Source of the DNA: Streptomyces sp. NBC_00683
Lineage (GTDB): Bacteria > Actinomycetota > Actinomycetes > Streptomycetales > Streptomycetaceae
Reading direction: 5' to 3'
Assembly (NCBI RefSeq): GCF_036226745.1
Contig: NZ_CP109013.1
Span: 930,001-994,000 of the forward strand
Length of the DNA stretch: 64,000 nt
Under the pieces are notes generated by a model. That model had not been told where the DNA came from. It was given only the letters and a program-made list of their open reading frames with translations, and did not search any database. The position numbers and the translations under genes were made by a program. Shown in pieces: positions 60,622 to 64,000 of this stretch (position 1 is its first letter; every line of letters begins with the position of its first letter).

Positions 60622-61530
60622 ATGCGCATGCGCCCCACTCTGAGCTGGACCCCTACCCAGGACCTGCCACCGGCTACCGCGGATCTGGGGCCGGTCGTCG
60701 ATGCGCTCAGCACCGGCGGTGTGCTGGTCCTCAGTGGCGCGGGCATCTCCACCGAGTCGGGCATTCCCGACTACCGGGGTGAGGGCGGGAGCCTGAGCCG
60801 GCACACTCCCATGACCTACCAGGACTTCATCGCAAGCGCTCAGGCCCGGCGCCGGTACTGGGCGCGCAGCCACCTCGGCTGGCGCACCTTCGGCCGCGCC
60901 CGCCCCAACGCCGGGCACCGGGCGGTGGCCGCCTTCGGGGATCACGGCCTGCTCTCCGGTGTGATCACGCAGAACGTGGACGGCCTGCATGAGGCCGCCG
61001 GCAGCGAGAACGCGGTGGAACTCCACGGAAGCCTTGACCGGGTCGTCTGCCTTTCCTGCGGCGCATCGAGTCCGCGCCATGAACTCGCCGCGCGGCTGGA
61101 GGAGGCCAATGAGGGATTCGGACCGGTGGCCGCCGCGATCAACCCGGACGGTGACGCCGACCTGACCGACGGACAAGTCGGGGACTTCCGCGTGATGTCC
61201 TGCACGGTCTGCGACGGCGTTCTCAAGCCGGACGTGGTCTTCTTCGGCGAAGCCGTGCCCCCGCAGCGAGTGGAGCGCTGCCGCGAACTGGTCCGTGAGG
61301 CGACTTCACTGCTGGTTCTGGGATCCTCACTGACGGTGATGTCAGGGCTGCGGTTCGTCCGTCAGGCGGCCAAGACCGGAAAGCCGGTGCTGATCGTCAA
61401 CCGGGATCCGACCCGGGGCGACCTGCACGCTGTCACTCGTGTTGCGCTTCCGCTGGGAAGGGCCCTCACCGCCGTGGCCGGCCGACTGGGCGTCCCTGTC
61501 GGCGACGAGACGGCGGAACGGACCGGATGA
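60622..61530 (+). CDS. NAD-dependent protein deacetylase, sirtuin (CobB-like)
   Basis: A 302-residue sirtuin, removing acyl groups from lysine with NAD. Motifs are LVLSGAGISTESGIPDYRGE, VITQNVDGLHEAAGS, the catalytic His in VELHGSLDRV, two zinc CxxC pairs (VVCLSCGAS and SCTVCDGVLKPDVVFFGE), and LVLGSSLTVMSGLRFV. The N-terminal 20 residues are an extension. A second Streptomyces sirtuin lineage of this length is usual. It appears monocistronic; a CCGGCTGTCCGGGGC word is repeated twice (about 61539 and 61579) after the stop. Confidence 0.95.
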   Translation: MRMRPTLSWTPTQDLPPATADLGPVVDALSTGGVLVLSGAGISTESGIPDYRGEGGSLSRHTPMTYQDFIASAQARRRYWARSHLGWRTFGRARPNAGHRAVAAFGDHGLLSGVITQNVDGLHEAAGSENAVELHGSLDRVVCLSCGASSPRHELAARLEEANEGFGPVAAAINPDGDADLTDGQVGDFRVMSCTVCDGVLKPDVVFFGEAVPPQRVERCRELVREATSLLVLGSSLTVMSGLRFVRQAAKTGKPVLIVNRDPTRGDLHAVTRVALPLGRALTAVAGRLGVPVGDETAERTG

Positions 61531-61649
61531 GGTTGGGGCCGGCTGTCCGGGGCCGGGCATCGGTGCGTTTCATCGAGCCGGCTGTCCGGGGCGCCGGCAC
61601 GGCAGCCGCTCGCCCAGGGTGCTGACCTGTGGGTCGCGGATCGGGAGGA

Positions 61650-62264
61650 TCATGACGTGCACGCCCTCCTGCGCCCATCGGCGCCGCTCGCTGCGGTGTG
61701 CTCTGGCGGCCGGTCGGCCGCCTGACGCAGGGAACGATCCAGAGTGCTCATCAGTCGGGCGACACGACTGCTGCCGCCTGCCGCGAGCGGGTAGCGGCAG
61801 AGTACGTCGATGAGCACCGGTGTCGCACGTTGACGCGACCGTTCCAGCAGGACATCCCCGACGCCGGGATCACCGCCCGCCTCCATCTCCCCGATATGCG
61901 CAGCGCTCGCGCAGGCCCGCAGGATGTGGCCGACCTGGCCGGCCTGGGCGATGGGGTGCAAGTACGCGGCCGATGCGGCGTCACCGGCGGATCGCGCGGC
62001 CAGTCGCGCGGCTTCGGTGGGCGCGGACCGGGCGGCTCGATGAGCGTCGAGGGAGGTGACGCGCTGCAATTTCGTCCTGTTGGCGCCGTTGATGAACGTC
62101 CAGGCCGCGTCGATAGCCGCACGGGGGCGCGGATCGTCGGGAACAGCCTGCTCGAAGACCGACAGGACGTCCTCTGCGTGCCGAACCACGTAGCGCGCCA
62201 CGACGCGCAGTTCGTCCATCGTCAGATCGAAGTCTCCGGACACGGTGTGTGTGCTCTGCGCCAT
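61650..62264 (-). CDS. Imm5-like putative immunity protein
   Basis: A 204-residue helical protein: LTMDELRVVARYVVRHAEDV, DDPRPRAAIDAAWTFING, AARSAGDAASAAYLHPIAQA, GQVGHILRACASAAHIGEME and LIDVLCRYPLA. These match the Imm5 family, proposed as immunity proteins of polymorphic toxins. No toxin gene is adjacent. It is divergent from a TioE-type MerR regulator across 88 bp, so its expression is probably ligand-controlled. The last 25 residues (HTAASGADGRRRACTS) look like a read-on extension. Confidence 0.75.
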   Translation of the reverse strand: MAQSTHTVSGDFDLTMDELRVVARYVVRHAEDVLSVFEQAVPDDPRPRAAIDAAWTFINGANRTKLQRVTSLDAHRAARSAPTEAARLAARSAGDAASAAYLHPIAQAGQVGHILRACASAAHIGEMEAGGDPGVGDVLLERSRQRATPVLIDVLCRYPLAAGGSSRVARLMSTLDRSLRQAADRPPEHTAASGADGRRRACTS

Positions 62265-62352
62265 GGTCTTGAATCGTATCCTTGAACGCCCGGTGGAGAC
62301 TTTACGACGAAACCTCCGCTCACCTGCGTCAGAACCCTCAACCGGAGGTCAT

Positions 62353-63066
62353 ATGCGGCCTGTGGACCTGGCTCGTCGCCACGGCCTCTCCACGCAGGCG
62401 GTCCGCAACTACGAGGCTGCCGGCATCATCCCGCCCGCCCACCGCAGCCGGACGGGGTACCGGGACTACACGGCCACTCATGCGGCCGGCCTCGCGGCCT
62501 ACCTGGCGCTCGTCCCTGCCTTCGGCCACTCGACGAGCCGGCGCATCATGCATGCCGTCACCGGCGGCCAACTCGACGAAGCACTGGAGTACGTCGACGA
62601 CGGGCACGCGCTCCTGGCTCGCGACCGCAACACGCTGCGAACCGTCGAAGCGGCACTCTCACATCTCGGAACCGCCGCCCCGGATACGGTGGCCGGCGCT
62701 CGGGCGCCGTACAGCGTCGGTGAACTCGCCCGCCACCTCGAGCTCAACCCGGCCACCCTGCGCACCTGGGAACGGGCCGGAGTCCTCACCCCACGACGTG
62801 ACCCGCGCAGCAGGCACCGCCAATACCTTGCGCAGGACGTGCGCGACGCCGAACTGGCGCACCTGCTGCGCCGGGGAGGCCGGCCCCTGGGCACCATCGC
62901 CACCGTCCTCGGAGAACTCCGCAACGCCGGCAGCCTCGAAGCGCTGGCCAGGACCCTGGAAGGGTGGCGGCGCGACCTCACGTCCCGCGGAATGGCCCAG
63001 CTGTACGCCGCCGGTCAGCTCTCCACCTACCTGGACGCCCTGGACCGACCCACGAGAACCGGCTGA
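62353..63066 (+). CDS. TioE family MerR-type regulator (two MerR domains)
   Basis: A 237-residue regulator with two MerR-like helix-turn-helix units: RPVDLARRHGLSTQAVRNYE (residues 2-21) and APYSVGELARHLELNPATLR followed by TWERAGVLTPRRDPRSRHRQ (about residues 117-157). The ATG at 62353 has CGGAGGTC. The TioE family is named after a thiocoraline-cluster regulator; tandem MerR domains in one chain allow DNA binding without the usual dimer. Control of the divergent Imm5-like gene is the most likely role. Confidence 0.9.
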   Translation: MRPVDLARRHGLSTQAVRNYEAAGIIPPAHRSRTGYRDYTATHAAGLAAYLALVPAFGHSTSRRIMHAVTGGQLDEALEYVDDGHALLARDRNTLRTVEAALSHLGTAAPDTVAGARAPYSVGELARHLELNPATLRTWERAGVLTPRRDPRSRHRQYLAQDVRDAELAHLLRRGGRPLGTIATVLGELRNAGSLEALARTLEGWRRDLTSRGMAQLYAAGQLSTYLDALDRPTRTG

Positions 63067-63099
63067 GACTCGAAGCAAGGCCCCACTGTCACCTCGTCG

Positions 63100-63325
63100 T
63101 GCGGTAGTCCCGCAGCCGTTCCGGACGTGGGATCGCCCTTCCCTTACTGCTTCCGCCCTCGGTGGCGAGCTGCCGCAGCTCGGGCAGTTCCTTGAGCGCG
63201 CCGCGGATGTCGCAGGCCCGGATGTGCGGGAATGATTTCGCGACCTTGTCGACGACGTGGGGCGGCGGTCCGAGGGCACGGCCGGTGTCACGCAGGGCGT
63301 GCCGGGCTCGGTAGGTCTCCGGCAT
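63100..63325 (-). pseudogene. Internal fragment of DNA polymerase III alpha (DnaE-type)
   Basis: The reverse strand reads ETYRARHALRDTGRALGPPP, HVVDKVAKSFPHIRACDIRG and ALKELPELRQLATEGG, a segment of the palm/finger region of DnaE/DnaE2 polymerases. No other part of the gene is present. It must be a displaced or laterally acquired scrap. Confidence 0.65.
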
Positions 63326-63385
63326 CCCCTGAGCAGCACCCCGGCCGGAACGCGAACCATCGAAGAGAAGGACCACCTCACCGCC

Positions 63386-63807
63386 ATGCACGCCCAACTC
63401 CGGCCTGACCGGTCCACTCCTACCGTGACGTTCGACCGGATGCTGGAACGCGTCCGCTACGAGGGCGTCTACCCCGCCCGTGAACGCGCGGAAGAATCCG
63501 TGCGCACGGTCATGGCCGCACGCCGGCAGATCACCGGCGAGGAACGCGTCGGCCTCGCCCAGCGCCTGCCGCTCGAAGCGGCCCTCGCCCTGACATCCTC
63601 GACTCCCGACATCGAACAGCTCAGCGGCTGGGGTTTGCCGAAGACCTGGCCACACAAACCGGAGTCAGCCCGGCCGTTGCCCGCTGGAACACCGGCGCCG
63701 TGCTCGCTGGCCCCGACCTCCTCGCCCGCACCCTCCAGCGACTCCCCGACGGCTACGCACTCCTCTTCGGCCTGGCCCAACTGCGCCGGCATCAGCCCGC
63801 CGCCTGA
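63386..63807 (+). pseudogene. DUF2267 family gene with frameshift
   Basis: ATG at 63386 leads to VTFDRMLERVRYEGVYPARE, SVRTVMAARRQITGEERVGL and LPLEAALALTSSTPDIEQLS. A frameshift near 63635 is needed to continue as FAEDLATQTGVSPAVARWNT, PDLLARTLQRLPDGYALLFG and LAQLRRHQPAA, stop. Both halves are recognisable DUF2267 domains, a stress-associated actinobacterial family. A single-base error would make it a pseudogene; a sequencing error is also possible. Confidence 0.7.
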
Positions 63808-63829
63808 GTGGAACCGGCTGGGCGGACAC

Positions 63830-63871
63830 GCGTCGGGGCCGGGACCGCAGATGCGGTCCCGGCCCCGACGC
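63830..63871 (-). terminator. Very stable terminator hairpin
   Basis: Perfect 20-bp arms (left arm begins GCGTCGGGGCCGGGACC) with a 2-base centre, 10 bp after the CsbD stop. It probably also ends rightward transcription from the DUF2267 relic. Confidence 0.85.
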
Positions 63872-63881
63872 ATACGCGAGG

Positions 63882-64000
63882 TCAGTGCTTGAAAGCGTCC
63901 TTGACCTTCTCCTTGGCCTCGCGAGCATCACCCTTGGCCTGCTCCGCGCGGCCCTCGGCGGTCAGCCGCTCATTGCCCGTCAGGCGCCCAGCGGTCTCCT
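63882..64000 (-). CDS. CsbD family stress protein (5' end beyond window)
   Basis: The visible C-terminal 38 residues, ETAGRLTGNERLTAEGRAEQ followed by AKGDAREAKEKVKDAFKH, are the hallmark of CsbD, a small Lys/Glu-rich protein made under sigma-B-type general stress. The N-terminus lies outside the window. A strong terminator follows it. Confidence 0.93.
   Translation of the reverse strand, partial: ETAGRLTGNERLTAEGRAEQAKGDAREAKEKVKDAFKH

Overview
The window reads as Streptomyces chromosome. GC is very high, GTG starts are frequent, genes are packed with ATGA/GTGA overlaps, and the families are typical of the genus: gamma-butyrolactone-receptor-like TetR, TioE-type MerR, F420-type PPOX enzyme, DUF4190, CsbD. 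The many pseudogenes, transposase relics and truncated genes point to an unstable chromosome-arm region rather than the conserved core. That placement is an inference.

Layout. (1) 1-5.7 kb: an SDR, a Tat-exported berberine-bridge-type flavoenzyme, and a three-gene aromatic cassette (class II DAHP synthase, AroH-type chorismate mutase, TyrA with ACT domain) that feeds 4-hydroxyphenylpyruvate/tyrosine. (2) 5.7-12.6 kb: a decayed TnpB element, an MFS exporter with its TetR regulator, a transposase-derived protein that lacks a catalytic Asp beside a butyrolactone-receptor-like regulator, an MDR-type reductase and a nucleotidyltransferase. (3) 13-15.4 kb: a small secreted protein and a phosphotransferase gene bracketed by transposase relics. 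(4) 15.5-28.5 kb: a five-gene, translationally coupled operon of DUF4132-like protein, 1725-residue protein of unknown function, MoxR-type AAA+ ATPase, DUF5682-VWA fusion and SWIM zinc-finger protein. It resembles the uncharacterised yehI-yehQ region of E. coli and is the most interesting system here. (5) 28.6-36.1 kb: relics (methyltransferase, transposase, GGDEF, HAD, MFS) between intact genes for peptidase E, a DEAD-box helicase, a nitroreductase and a MarR regulator.

(6) 36.3-46.1 kb: a beta-galactoside locus. GH35 beta-galactosidase releases galactose. A galactose-dehydrogenase-like SDR, a lactonase (now only a fragment), DgoD dehydratase, a PfkB-type 2-keto-3-deoxygalactonate kinase and a KDPG-type aldolase form a De Ley-Doudoroff route to pyruvate and glyceraldehyde 3-phosphate. 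A DgoR-like GntR regulator and near-identical AT-rich promoter/operator copies control it. The sugar-binding lipoprotein gene survives as two pieces on opposite strands, which suggests an inversion plus deletion that also removed the ABC permeases.

(7) 46.4-52.1 kb: small stress/redox genes, an SDR/XRE divergent pair, an integrase relic and a SnoaL/HxlR divergent pair. (8) 52.5-59.8 kb: secreted and cell-wall proteins. These include a four-repeat Cys-rich exoprotein and three exported proteins (M23 peptidase, beta-lactamase-fold serine hydrolase, unknown) that share the same C-terminal SH3-like tail. (9) 60-64 kb: VOC protein, sirtuin, an Imm5-like protein divergent from a double-MerR regulator, relics of dnaE and a DUF2267 gene, and the end of a CsbD gene.

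No tRNA, rRNA or CRISPR array was seen.
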